Shown here: piece by piece, positions 50,880 to 59,912 of the stretch | How positions within the stretch are numbered: position 1 is the stretch's first letter | How the letters are laid out: each line of letters begins with the position of its first letter | Source: Mesoterricola silvestris | GTDB lineage: Bacteria > Acidobacteriota > Holophagae > Holophagales > Holophagaceae | Assembly: GCF_030295405.1 (NCBI RefSeq) | Contig: NZ_AP027080.1 | Coordinates: 3,332,001-3,396,000 of the forward strand | Length of the DNA stretch: 64,000 nt | Direction of reading: 5' to 3' | Translations under genes and position numbers: made by a program | Notes under the pieces: model-generated | The model's database searches: none | What the model saw: the letters and a program-made list of their open reading frames with translations, nothing else | Told to the model about the DNA's origin: nothing

Positions 50880-52304
50880 TCAAAGGGGCAGGTGAAGCCG
50901 GGCCACCGCCCCGCCTTCGGGGTGATTGTCCAGGGTGACCTGGCCTCCGTGGAGGAGCACGATTTCCCTCACGATACAGAGTCCGAGACCGGTCCCTTTG
51001 GATTTCCCGTCGGGACGGGGAAGGGAGAAGAACGGGGTGAAGACCTTCTCCCGGGCGAAGTCGGGCAGGCCGGGGCCCCGGTCCCGCACGCTCACGTGCA
51101 GGGCCCTGCCTTCGGGCCTCAGCGCGACCTGAACGGCGGTCCCTGTGGGGGCGAAGGAGAGGGCATTGTCCAGGAGATTGCCCACGGCCTGTTCCAGCAG
51201 GAAGGCTTCGCCGGTCACGGGGCCACCCGCTTCCCCTTCCAGGACGCAGGTCACGCCGCGCTGTGCCGCCTGGGGTTCGCGGGTGGCCAGGACCTTCACC
51301 ACCAGGGCCCTGAAATCCAGGGGGCCGGGGTTCTTCAAGGCCTGGCGGTTCTGGAGGTCGGCGATGGACAGCATCCGGTCCACCAGATCCCGCATGCGCT
51401 GCTCCTGCTCGAGGATGTTGACCGTGAAGCGTTCCCGGTCCTCGTCCGGCAAGGGTTCCCGGAGCAACTCCGCCGCCCCGCGGATGGCTGACAGCGGGCT
51501 CTTCATTTCATGGGTGAGGTTCTGGACGTAGCGTTCCACGTACTCCCGCCCATCGAGCCGAGCCCGCATGGCCTCCAGGGCCGCTCCCAGTTCCCGCAAT
51601 TCGGGGGCCCCCAGGGCGGGCAGCGGGGTGCGTCCATCCGTGCCCACGCTGCGGGCATAGGTCCGCAGTTTGGCCACATCCCGGGTCAGCCACCACGTCA
51701 GGAGCAGCCCGATCAAGAGCGACGTCCCGACCAGCACGGCACCGGCATTCCGGATATGGTGCTCGCTTCGTCTCGCGAAGGGCTGGACGCTGGCCGTGGG
51801 GGCGATGACCGTGAGCACCCCGATGAGCCGGCCTTCCCATTTCACGGGGGCGGCCACATACATGGAGGACGAGCGCGCATCGCCGGAATCCAGGCGGGAA
51901 GCCCGCACGCCATACTGGCCGCGAAGGGTCATCATCACGTCGTTCCAGCGGGAGTAGTCCCTTCCCACCGCTTCCCCTTCGCTGTCATAGCGCACGATGC
52001 CTTGGCCGTCGGTGACATAGAGCCGCAGATCCGTCTGTTCCTTCACCATCCCCCAGATGGAGGCCTTCACGTCCCGGGCCCTGTAGCGGGCGAAGGCTTC
52101 CGCCAGCCGGCCCTCCTGGAGGGTGTTCCGGGCAAGGTCCTCCGCGGCCAATTCCGCCAGCAGATTCGCCGTATCCACCAGGGCCACTTCCATGCCCTGG
52201 CGGACCCCGGGCTTCACCTCCTTCGAGAAGGTGGACAGCACGAAGTACGCCGCGAGCCCCACGATCAGGAATACACCCAGGAGGAGGCGGATGCCGAGCT
52301 TCAT
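50880..52304 (-). CDS. creC: Sensor histidine kinase CreC
   Basis: A 474-residue membrane kinase, the same length as E. coli CreC. Two membrane helices (about 5-25 and 183-203) flank a periplasmic sensor with YRARDVKASIWGMVKEQTDLR and YDSEGEAVGRDYSRWNDV, both typical of CreC. A HAMP linker follows, then HisKA with NLTHEMKSPLSAIRGAAELL, and a HATPase domain with NLLDNALSFAP, DRGPGLPD and GTGLGLCIVREIVLLHGG. The start overlaps the creB stop by four bases. Confidence 0.94.
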   Translation of the reverse strand: MKLGIRLLLGVFLIVGLAAYFVLSTFSKEVKPGVRQGMEVALVDTANLLAELAAEDLARNTLQEGRLAEAFARYRARDVKASIWGMVKEQTDLRLYVTDGQGIVRYDSEGEAVGRDYSRWNDVMMTLRGQYGVRASRLDSGDARSSSMYVAAPVKWEGRLIGVLTVIAPTASVQPFARRSEHHIRNAGAVLVGTSLLIGLLLTWWLTRDVAKLRTYARSVGTDGRTPLPALGAPELRELGAALEAMRARLDGREYVERYVQNLTHEMKSPLSAIRGAAELLREPLPDEDRERFTVNILEQEQRMRDLVDRMLSIADLQNRQALKNPGPLDFRALVVKVLATREPQAAQRGVTCVLEGEAGGPVTGEAFLLEQAVGNLLDNALSFAPTGTAVQVALRPEGRALHVSVRDRGPGLPDFAREKVFTPFFSLPRPDGKSKGTGLGLCIVREIVLLHGGQVTLDNHPEGGAVARLHLPL

Positions 52305-52966
52305 GCCGGGTCCACGCTGTACCCCACCCCCCGGTGGGTCTGGATGGGGTCCGCCTCCGGGGCCACGGCCCGGATCTTGGCGCGAAGGGTCTTGATGTGG
52401 GTGTCCACCGTGCGGTCCTGGCTGTCCTCGGAACCCGCCCACACCGATTCCATCAGCTCCACCCGGGTGAAAATGCGCCCGGGATGGGCCAGCAGGGTGC
52501 GCAGAAGGTCGTGCTCGAAGCGGGTGAGGTCCAGGAGACGGCCTCCGTAGGCAATGCGCCGTGCCGCCCCTTCCACCTGGAACCCCTTCGGCGTGGAGAC
52601 CGGGCGCGTGCGCCGAAGGATCGTGCGCACCCGGGCCGCCACCTCCCGGGGACTGAACGGCTTGGTGACGTAGTCGTCGGCCCCGATCTCCAGCCCTACG
52701 ATGCGGTCCACCTCATCCCCCCGGGCGGTGAGGAAGAGGATGGGCACTTCGGAAAAGGTGCGGAGAGAACGGCAGACCTCGAACCCGGAGAGATCCGGGA
52801 GCCCCACGTCGAGGATCACCAGGGCGGGCTCCGAGGCCCGGACGGCCTCGATGCCCTTCCCCCCCAGGTCGCACCAGACCGGTTCGAACCCTTCGGTGCG
52901 CAAGGCATAAATGAGCGTGTCCGCGATGGCGCGCTCGTCCTCCACGATCAGGATCCTTCCGGGCAT
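52301..52966 (-). CDS. creB: Response regulator CreB (OmpR family)
   Basis: A 221-residue regulator. The receiver domain has IVEDE, phosphoacceptor Asp in LVILDVGLPDLSGFEVCR (about residue 53), and Lys in YVTKPFSPREV. The C-terminal winged helix has LTRFEHDLLRTLLAHPGRIFTR and DRTVDTHIKTLRAKIR and ends with THRGVGYSVDP. It is the first gene of creB-creC-creD-M23. The ribosome site before the ATG is poor. Partner kinase is CreC. Confidence 0.94.
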   Translation of the reverse strand: MPGRILIVEDERAIADTLIYALRTEGFEPVWCDLGGKGIEAVRASEPALVILDVGLPDLSGFEVCRSLRTFSEVPILFLTARGDEVDRIVGLEIGADDYVTKPFSPREVAARVRTILRRTRPVSTPKGFQVEGAARRIAYGGRLLDLTRFEHDLLRTLLAHPGRIFTRVELMESVWAGSEDSQDRTVDTHIKTLRAKIRAVAPEADPIQTHRGVGYSVDPA

Positions 52967-53110
52967 AGGAGGAACGGTACCAGGGGCAGGACCCGTTTGC
53001 CATGTGCAGATTGGGATTCGGCTTGATTTCGGGTCCGTCCGGGGCTTGAATGGGGGCCACATCCCACCGATCGAGAGCATGGCGCCCTCCCCCTGTTGAA
53101 AGGAGTTTCC

Positions 53111-53935
53111 GTGAAACGGCATATCCTTCTTCCCGCCGCCCTCCTGGCCTTCGCTCCCGCCTTCGCCAAGCCCGATGTGCCCGGCTCCAAGGACCATCCG
53201 CTGCTCACCCGCATGCAGAACATGGGCATCGTGGTCTACGCGACCAACCCCTTCCAGCGCTATGAATTCCGGACGGGCAAGGGCCGGGGCGCCACCACGC
53301 CGGTGGAGGGGAAGTACTACCAGATCCGCTACAAGATGGCCGACGGGCCCGCGGCGCCCACGCCCATCGCCATCATCCGGAACCACCAAGCGGCGCTCCA
53401 GAAGGTGGGCGGCACCGTCCTTTTCGAGGACAACCGCTACACCACCCTGAAGGTCGCCAAGGGCGGCCTGGAGACCTGGGTCGAAGTGGATACCGCCTGG
53501 GGCCGCGGCTACCAGCTCACCATCATCGAGAAGGGCGCGATGGCCCAGGAGGTCGTGGCCGACGCCGCCGCCATGAAGGGCGATCTGAAGTCCACCGGGC
53601 ACGTGGCCCTCTACGGCATCTACTTCGATACCAACAAGAGCGACGTGAAGGCCGAATCCAGGGCCGCGCTGGAGGAGATCGCCAAGCTGCTCGGGCAGGA
53701 TCCCGCCCTTAAGCTGAAGGTGGTCGGGCACACGGACATGACCGGAGTCCTGGACGCCAACATGAGGCTCTCCCAGGCCCGCGGCGAGGCCGTGGTGAAG
53801 GCGCTGGTGGGCCAGTACGGCATCGCTCCGGCGCGCCTCAGGGGCCACGGCGTGGGCCCCCTGGCGCCCGTGGCCAGCAACGACACCGAGGAAGGCCGCG
53901 CCAAGAACCGGCGGGTGGAGTTGGTGAAGGAATGA
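53111..53935 (+). CDS. OmpA-family outer-membrane protein
   Basis: A 274-residue protein with a signal peptide (19 residues, ending APAFA before KPDV). The middle domain (about 25-150) contains YEFRTGKGRGATTPVEGKYY and is of unknown type. The C-terminal OmpA-like peptidoglycan-binding domain shows IYFDTNKSDVKAESRAALEEIAKLL, VVGHTD, and NRRVELV at the end. The GTG at 53111 is preferred because AAAGGAG lies before it. It is divergent from creB. It probably anchors the outer membrane to peptidoglycan. Confidence 0.87.
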   Translation: MKRHILLPAALLAFAPAFAKPDVPGSKDHPLLTRMQNMGIVVYATNPFQRYEFRTGKGRGATTPVEGKYYQIRYKMADGPAAPTPIAIIRNHQAALQKVGGTVLFEDNRYTTLKVAKGGLETWVEVDTAWGRGYQLTIIEKGAMAQEVVADAAAMKGDLKSTGHVALYGIYFDTNKSDVKAESRAALEEIAKLLGQDPALKLKVVGHTDMTGVLDANMRLSQARGEAVVKALVGQYGIAPARLRGHGVGPLAPVASNDTEEGRAKNRRVELVKE

Positions 53936-54015
53936 AGGAGTGGGCACGGATGGCCCCCGTCCGGCTCCGGTTGGCCCCAGGGGACGTATCCTGAAACCGA
54001 GCGATGGAGGTCCCC

Positions 54016-54264
54016 ATGGGAACATTGATGCACATCGGTCAACTTTTTCCAGCCCTGGACTGGGACAAGGATCCCGGGGAGGTGATGCGGTATTTCGAGG
54101 TTTCGAGCATGCCTGACCACGTGCTCCTCCGCATCGGCAGGAAGGTGGGCGAGAACTACCCCGAGCAGACCCTCGGCGTGGACTTGACGGGGCAGGAGGC
54201 GGTGGACGTGTTCGAGGCCTTCAAGGAAGCCATGGACCGAGCAGGCCTTGGAGCGGGCGAGTAG
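54016..54264 (+). CDS. Small protein of unknown function
   Basis: An 82-residue acidic protein, MGTLMHIGQLFPALDWDKDP at the start and then FEVSSMPDHVLLRIGRKVGE. There is no signal or membrane segment. The ATG at 54016 was chosen because GGAGG is five bases upstream; that site overlaps an earlier in-frame ATG at 54004. Codon use fits neighbouring genes. I do not recognise the family. Confidence 0.65.
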   Translation: MGTLMHIGQLFPALDWDKDPGEVMRYFEVSSMPDHVLLRIGRKVGENYPEQTLGVDLTGQEAVDVFEAFKEAMDRAGLGAGE

Positions 54265-54360
54265 ACGGCGCCCCGCCCGCGGCGCGGAAAGAATCCGGAC
54301 TGTCACGCGGGAGCGGCGGGGGCCACCCTATTTCCATCACGGCCCGGATCGGGGGAAGGC

Positions 54361-55149
54361 ATGACGGTGTTCAAGGCGCTCGGGCTCATCGGCCTTCTGG
54401 GGGTGGCGGGAACCTCCACCCTGCCGGCGATCGCGGGCCCTCCGTTCAGGACGGACGACCCGGAACCCGTCGAACGGGGGCACCTGGAACTCTATGTCTT
54501 CGGGGCGGGCCAATGGCGCGGCGGGGACCGGGCCGGGGTGGGTCCGGCCCTGGAGTTCAACTACGGGATCCTCCCGGACACCCAGTTCCACGTGGTCCTT
54601 CCGGCCGCCTACGATCATCCGGAGGGGATGCCGGGGCGCGCAGGACTGGGGGACACCGAGATCGGCGTCAAGTTCCGTTTCCTTCACGAAACGGACGTGC
54701 TTCCGCAAATCGGCGTCTTCCCCATGGTCGAGGTCCCGACGGGCAGGGCGGAGTCGGGGCTGGGCGCCGGCCATACCCAGGTCTATCTCCCGGTCTGGGT
54801 CCAGAAAAGCTGGGGACCCTGGACGACCTACGGCGGCTATGGCTGGTGGCGGAACCCCGGCGCCGGGCAGCGGAACTGGAGCTACGCCGGGTGGCTCCTC
54901 CAGCGGGAGGTATCGGGGAGCCTCACCCTCGGGGCCGAGGTCTTCCGGAACACCGCTCCCGGGGACCTGGATCCGGCCTCCAGCGGCTTCAACGCCGGCG
55001 GGATCGTGAACCTCAGCGACAAGCACCACCTGCTGTTCAGCGTCGGGCGGACCGTCTCGGGCGTCCACCAGACCCAGGCCTACCTGGGCTACCAGCTGAC
55101 CATGGAGGCACCGACCGCCCTCTCGAAACGCCTCCATCCGAACGGCTGA
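54361..55149 (+). CDS. Outer-membrane beta-barrel protein, MetA-pathway/transporter-like
   Basis: A 262-residue exported protein with a signal peptide to about residue 26. After GPPFRTDDPEPVERGHLELY it shows repeated amphipathic strands, including GPALEFNYGILPDTQFHVVLP, GLGDTEIGVKFRFLHE and GVFPMVEVPTG. This order is typical of the family named after a putative phenol-degradation MetA pathway, which are barrels of unknown solute. It does not end with a terminal Phe. GGAAGG precedes the ATG. Confidence 0.75.
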   Translation: MTVFKALGLIGLLGVAGTSTLPAIAGPPFRTDDPEPVERGHLELYVFGAGQWRGGDRAGVGPALEFNYGILPDTQFHVVLPAAYDHPEGMPGRAGLGDTEIGVKFRFLHETDVLPQIGVFPMVEVPTGRAESGLGAGHTQVYLPVWVQKSWGPWTTYGGYGWWRNPGAGQRNWSYAGWLLQREVSGSLTLGAEVFRNTAPGDLDPASSGFNAGGIVNLSDKHHLLFSVGRTVSGVHQTQAYLGYQLTMEAPTALSKRLHPNG

Positions 55150-55254
55150 GCGGGACGATTGGCTCCGCACTCCGGCCCCCGGAAGGCAGGCCGGGGAACC
55201 TATATTAAAAATTTATCACTCAGTACCCTGAGCCCATCGGGGAGGCCGACGCCT

Positions 55255-57927
55255 ATGATTTTCAATGTTCTCCAGCGGCGGCCCGGGCATTCCGCGGCCC
55301 GGGGGGCCCTGGTCCTGGGACTGGCCCTGGGGGCGGTTCCCGCCGGGGCCACGGACCGGCTCCAGCAGGGCCCTGCCGCCCAGGGTCCCCGGCACGGCCA
55401 GGGGCACCGCCACCCCAAGGCCGGTCCCCTTGCCGGGCCCGGGGCGACCGGCAAGGGAGGGTTCCGGGCCGGGCTGGCGGCGCCGCGGCCGGACCCGGCC
55501 CTGGGGCTGCCGGACCTGGGGCCCGGGCACCGCTGGATTCCGGTGCTGGAGGAAACCGACGAACGCGGCCTCACCCGCACCAGCTGGCAGCACCTGTACC
55601 TGGGCCTGCGGGTGTGGGATTCCTTCACGGTGACGCTCCGGGAGGGGACCCGCAACCTGCCGGCCATCCCTTCCCTGGCCCTGGCCCGGGGCAGCGGCGG
55701 GGTCCTGTACGCCCCCCCCATGCCCACCGACCTGGACGGGTGCCGGCCGCTCCACGCGATCCTGGGGCTCCTGCGGCAGCGGCTGGGGGCGGCCGCCCCG
55801 GCCGGGAAAGGGGAGCTCATCCTCCTGCCGGAGTTCGAGATCCTGCACATGGCCCCGCCCGGAAAGGAGGCGGACCTCAACGCCGTGGACCGGCCGAGCC
55901 ATGTGGCCGGGTACCGCCTGGCCTACCGCATCCGGGGCGGGTCCCGGAATCCGGAGGCCTGGGACGTCATCGCCGACGCGCACACGGGGGCCCTGCTCCA
56001 GCGGATCCCCCGGGCCCATCCCTCCCGGCCCGCGCCGGGCACGGGGCATACCCTGTACAGCGGCACGGTGCCCCTCATCACCACCACCCGGGAGGATGGC
56101 GGCTTCGAAATGGCCGATCCCGTCCGGGGGTGGAACCGGGTGGTGCTTTCGGGAGGGCCCCCGGCGGCCCTCACCAACGCCAGCAATGTCTGGGGGGATT
56201 CCCTCCTGGAATCGGCAGATACCCCTCCGGGTTCGCCCACGAAGCTGACCACCGCGGCCGACGCGGCCTACGGCCTGCAGGTGGCCTGGGACTATTTCCA
56301 CACGGTGCACCATCTGCGCGGCATCGACGGCACGGGCCATGGCATCACCGTGGAGCTGGACGGCGCGAAGTACACGGACAATGCGGCGTGGGAGCCGGAA
56401 GCGCGGACGGTGGTCGTGGGGCGGTCCCTCCGGCTTTGGCCCTTCGTGGACCTGTTCACCCTCGGCCACGAAGTGACCCACGGGGTGACCGGCACCCGGC
56501 CCGTGTTCCGGTACGGGAACACCGAAGCGGGGGCCCTCAACGAGGCCACGTCGGATTTCTTCGCGCAGATGATGGTCGCCTGGGCCCGCTCCGGGGGAGG
56601 CATGCGCTCGCTCCAGGAACGCACCATCGGCGACGAGGGGACGCCCCTGGTCTACGCCCACGAAAAGCGCGATGTTTCCGGAGGCTTCGGCAGGGAGCTG
56701 GTCCGCGACCTGTGCAAGCCCTCCCTGAGCGGCGACGGCTACGACGAATGGGGACCGGATTTCCTGGGCAAGGACCCCCATTTCACGTCGGGCCCCATGA
56801 TCCGGGCCCTCCAGTTCCTGCGCCAGGGGGCCTCCGCCGACCCGGCCAGCCCCCTCCACAGCCGGCGCCTGCCGGAGGGCATGGAGGGCCTCGGCAATGA
56901 CCGGACCGCAGCGCTCTGGTTCAGCGCCTTCCACGAGGTGGGCCCCACGGGGGGCTACCTGGATGCGCGGCGGGCGATGCTGCGGAGCGCCATCCGGCTC
57001 TTCGGCACCGGCAGCGTGCCCCACCTGGCCGTGCGCAAGGCCTTCGGCGCCATCAACGTCGGAGACCCGAGGGCCGCCGGCGACGGCTTCGACTTCAACG
57101 GGTCCTTCACCGGGACCCGGGCCGAGGTGCGGGGCCCCAGCCTGGTGCTCACCGCCGGCATCCCCGACCACGAGGGCGTCACCGCCGTCCAGTTCAAGGT
57201 GGACGGCCTCCCCGTGGGCAGGGCCCACGCCGCTCCCTACACCCTCACCCTGGACGCGTCCCGCCTGTTCCGCAACGGACCCCACAGCTTCCAGGCCATC
57301 GCGTCCAATGCCTGGGGCCAGACCCTGGACAGCCCCGTGGTGCCGTTCACCCTGGACAACGCGGTGGAGCAGGTCCTGGGGGATCCGGCCCTGGAGGCCA
57401 CCCATCCCCTGGCCGGCAAGTGGCAGGAAAGTCCGCCGCCCCTGGAGGGCCCGGGGGTCATCCGCGACCTGGCGGGGCAGACGTACACGGCCCACAGCGG
57501 CACCCGCTGCGCGGTGTTCGGGGACCAGTCCGGGATGCTCACCCAGCGCGTGACCCTCCCCGCCGGAAGCGGCTTCGCCACGCTGGAGCTGTGGTGCATG
57601 GCGCCCCAGGGCCCCTCCTATTCCCGCGACGCCCTGAACCTGGAAGTCCATGACCTTTCCCCGGGCGGGGCCCATGGGGGAACGCCTCGGGTTTTCACGG
57701 TGGCCAGCGGCGAGAGGTGGAGCCCGGAATGGACCAGGCTGGACTTCGACCTGGGGGCGTACCGGGGCCATGAGGTGGAGCTGGTCCTGAGGCCGCACAT
57801 CGGATGGGAAAGCCGCACCCGGTTCATGGTCGACGACCTGGTCCTGCGGGTGGGCCCCGGGGGGGAGCCGGAATCCAAGCTGCCCACGGCCCCCCCCGGG
57901 AAACCGGTCCCGGGGGAGGCCCCCTGA
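55255..57927 (+). CDS. M4 family (thermolysin-like) metallopeptidase
   Basis: An 890-residue secreted zinc protease. A signal peptide (to about residue 32) and a 60-residue Gly/Pro/His-rich stretch precede a propeptide of FTP/PepSY type (about 90-255). The catalytic domain has GHEVTHGVTG with His405, Glu406 and His409, the third ligand Glu430 in LNEATSDFFAQMM, and a later His in DPHFTSGPMIRAL. After the peptidase (to about 610) come an Ig-like domain (AVQFKVDGLPVG) and a C-terminal jelly-roll-like domain (FATLELWCMAPQG). GGGGAGG lies 10 bases before the ATG. A TATATT at 55200 in an AT-rich patch may be its -10. Confidence 0.9.
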   Translation: MIFNVLQRRPGHSAARGALVLGLALGAVPAGATDRLQQGPAAQGPRHGQGHRHPKAGPLAGPGATGKGGFRAGLAAPRPDPALGLPDLGPGHRWIPVLEETDERGLTRTSWQHLYLGLRVWDSFTVTLREGTRNLPAIPSLALARGSGGVLYAPPMPTDLDGCRPLHAILGLLRQRLGAAAPAGKGELILLPEFEILHMAPPGKEADLNAVDRPSHVAGYRLAYRIRGGSRNPEAWDVIADAHTGALLQRIPRAHPSRPAPGTGHTLYSGTVPLITTTREDGGFEMADPVRGWNRVVLSGGPPAALTNASNVWGDSLLESADTPPGSPTKLTTAADAAYGLQVAWDYFHTVHHLRGIDGTGHGITVELDGAKYTDNAAWEPEARTVVVGRSLRLWPFVDLFTLGHEVTHGVTGTRPVFRYGNTEAGALNEATSDFFAQMMVAWARSGGGMRSLQERTIGDEGTPLVYAHEKRDVSGGFGRELVRDLCKPSLSGDGYDEWGPDFLGKDPHFTSGPMIRALQFLRQGASADPASPLHSRRLPEGMEGLGNDRTAALWFSAFHEVGPTGGYLDARRAMLRSAIRLFGTGSVPHLAVRKAFGAINVGDPRAAGDGFDFNGSFTGTRAEVRGPSLVLTAGIPDHEGVTAVQFKVDGLPVGRAHAAPYTLTLDASRLFRNGPHSFQAIASNAWGQTLDSPVVPFTLDNAVEQVLGDPALEATHPLAGKWQESPPPLEGPGVIRDLAGQTYTAHSGTRCAVFGDQSGMLTQRVTLPAGSGFATLELWCMAPQGPSYSRDALNLEVHDLSPGGAHGGTPRVFTVASGERWSPEWTRLDFDLGAYRGHEVELVLRPHIGWESRTRFMVDDLVLRVGPGGEPESKLPTAPPGKPVPGEAP

Positions 57928-57949
57928 GGCGCGCCGTCGTGGTGCGGGC

Positions 57950-58714
57950 TCAGGCCCTTCTCAAAAGGTAGAAGACGTAGCCGTAGCTGTCCCCGTGGCG
58001 CCTGTACAGGTCCACTTCCGCCTCCATGAGGGCGATGACCTCCGCCAGGGTTTCATCCCCGCGGTGCTTCCCGCACTGGATGGCCACCTGGTCGAAGTAG
58101 GCCCACCAGTCCCGCGCGGGAAGGCGGAAATGGCCGACCACCTCCAGGCCCGCTTCCCGGGCGAGTTGGAGGTTGGAAGCCTCCGTGCCCATGGTGGGGT
58201 ACCAGGGTCTCCAGAAGGCCTGGGCCTCCGGGGGCGGATCCTCCCGGAACCAGGTGGCGTCGGTGAAGGCCATGACGCCTCCCGGGCGGAGCAGGTCCTT
58301 CCAGACCGCCAGGCCCTTCCGCCATCCCACGTGGGCGATGGCCCCCTCGGACCACAGGAGATCGAGGCTCCCCGGCGGGATGGGGGGGTCCCCCAGATCG
58401 CCGGTGCGCGGGTGCACGAGGGGAAGCAGGCCCTGGGACTGGGCCGCCGCCCACAGATCGTCCAGCGCGGTGCCGTCGGCGTCCAGGGCCAGGATTGGCA
58501 CCCGGAGGGTGCGCGCCAGGACCAGGGTGGAGGCGCCGGCGCCGCACCCCAGGTCCGCCACGGAAGGCTGGGCCGGCAAGGGGCACAGGGAGAGGGCGCG
58601 AAGGGTGGAAGCCTCGCCTCCGGGCCCCTTCTGGGACATGCCCTTGAAAAGGCGCAGCAGGGGAGCGACTGCCTCCATGAAGGGCATGGAGGGAAAAGGT
58701 GGATGTGGATTCAT
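57950..58714 (-). CDS. Class I SAM-dependent methyltransferase
   Basis: A 254-residue cytoplasmic methyltransferase. Motif I is VADLGCGAGASTLVLART, the acidic end of strand 2 is ILALDAD, motif II-like LDLLWSEGAIAHVGW and motif III LLRPGGVMAFTDATWF. The ATG at 58712-58714 was chosen because GGAG lies six bases upstream. The C-terminal third contains LPARDWWAYFDQVAIQCGK, which points to the group acting on small molecules (UbiE/Coq5-like), but the substrate is unknown. It is convergent with the M4 protease gene. Confidence 0.85.
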   Translation of the reverse strand: MNPHPPFPSMPFMEAVAPLLRLFKGMSQKGPGGEASTLRALSLCPLPAQPSVADLGCGAGASTLVLARTLRVPILALDADGTALDDLWAAAQSQGLLPLVHPRTGDLGDPPIPPGSLDLLWSEGAIAHVGWRKGLAVWKDLLRPGGVMAFTDATWFREDPPPEAQAFWRPWYPTMGTEASNLQLAREAGLEVVGHFRLPARDWWAYFDQVAIQCGKHRGDETLAEVIALMEAEVDLYRRHGDSYGYVFYLLRRA

Positions 58715-58943
58715 GGGAATCTCCAGAAAACGCGACAAACGGGGGGCCCAGGGCCCCGGGAATGGAAGGGCTTGAATCCGCTCCGGCTAGGAAGCGGCCA
58801 GCTCCGACTCCGTGTTTGGCGTTTTCGAGAAAGGCATCCAGACTCCGACGCCAGGATAGCACGGTCCCGCTTCCTGGTATCCTTGCCCCAACCCCAGCCA
58901 GACCGGAATCCCCCTGACCCGCTTCGGTTCCAGGAGTCCGTCC

Positions 58944-59306
58944 ATGAAGATCACCCTGCACGAAGAGAGCGATATCCAGGTCATCCGCGCCGAGGGCAAG
59001 ATCGCCGCGGGCTCGGGAGAGCAGCTCCTGAGCGAGGCGGTGCAGGCCGCCCTGGACCGGGGCAGGCTCCGGATCGTCATCGATTTCTCCCGGGTGACCA
59101 CCATGGATTCCTCGGGCCTGGGGGAACTGGTGGCGGGCTTCACCGGCGTGTGCAAGGCCCGGGGACAGCTCTGCCTGAGCGGGCTCAATTCCCGGATATA
59201 CAGGCTCCTGCGCATGACGAACCTCCATTCGGTGATGACCGTGCAGGACACGGAAGCGGAGGCGGTGATCCGGTTGCGGGAGGGAGAGGCCGCGGGACCC
59301 CGCTGA
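58944..59306 (+). CDS. STAS-domain anti-sigma factor antagonist
   Basis: A 120-residue SpoIIAA/RsbV-like protein. FSRVTTMDSSGLGELVAGF contains the Ser that is phosphorylated by a partner anti-sigma kinase, and LNSRIYRLLRMTNLHSV follows as in relatives. CAGGAG precedes the ATG. No kinase or phosphatase partner is adjacent, so the system it serves is not known. The 229 bases between it and the methyltransferase start contain no other gene. Confidence 0.9.
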   Translation: MKITLHEESDIQVIRAEGKIAAGSGEQLLSEAVQAALDRGRLRIVIDFSRVTTMDSSGLGELVAGFTGVCKARGQLCLSGLNSRIYRLLRMTNLHSVMTVQDTEAEAVIRLREGEAAGPR

Positions 59307-59340
59307 GGGAGCGGGGAGCAAGGATCACGGGTCCCCATCT

Positions 59341-59483
59341 CCTTCATCCCAGACATCGGCGTTCATCCCTGTTCCGCAGGGCCAGCGATGGTTTGTGTCG
59401 GCGCAGGCATTACCCTCATATGCCGACTCAACGAAGCCTTGGCCCTGCGTAACAGGGATGAACGCCGATGTCGGGGATGAAGG
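59341..59483. repeat. Long inverted-repeat element, copy 2
   Basis: Arms of 44 bases (59341-59384 and 59440-59483) are complementary at 42 of 44 positions. Each arm begins CCTTCATCCC and ends CGCAGGGCCA, read inward. The 55-base centre carries an inner GTCGGC/GCCGAC stem. The element resembles a miniature palindromic element or a transcript-end structure. Confidence 0.82.
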
Positions 59484-59912
59484 AGATGAGGCCCACCAAC
59501 TCCGGCGAGGCAAGCTGGTATTGCCACCCTTCCAAATTGAATTATTTATAGTTTTCTCGAGATTAGCGCACCTTCTCCATGGACCTGAAATACCTCCACC
59601 CCATAACCATCGGATCTAACTTTTACATAAAACATTCGTAGTAAATTCCCGCTCCGGAAATTCCCAGGCGATCCCGTACGCAATGGCATGGCATCGTTCA
59701 GTTTCGGAAAAACAGCCAAAAATCATGGTATTTTTCCGAATCACCTTAAGTCATCCAACCGCAATATCATTAATTAAATTTGAAATATTCTGATGTTTTT
59801 TATTATCCATTTTTGCCGTTCGTTCATAATCTCCTTCTCGTTTCCATCAAATCTGAACTCGTGGGTCCGTTCCTTTTGGCCGGTTGTACACCGGCCCGGC
59901 GGGTGGTGGTGC
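59484..59912 (+). promoter_or_regulatory. AT-rich leader of the type VI secretion operon
   Basis: From about 59520 to 59870 the sequence is markedly richer in A and T than the rest of the window, with runs such as TTAATTAAATTTGAAATATT. It holds no supported gene. One promoter candidate is TTGAAA (59780-59785) with TATCCA (59804-59809) at 18 bases; another is TTGAAT near 59538. The tssJ start lies about 105 bases downstream of the first. Confidence 0.5.

Noticed and set aside
59690..59720. A sigma-54 type promoter (TGGCAT near 59692)
   Set aside because: The -12 TGC element is missing at the required spacing.
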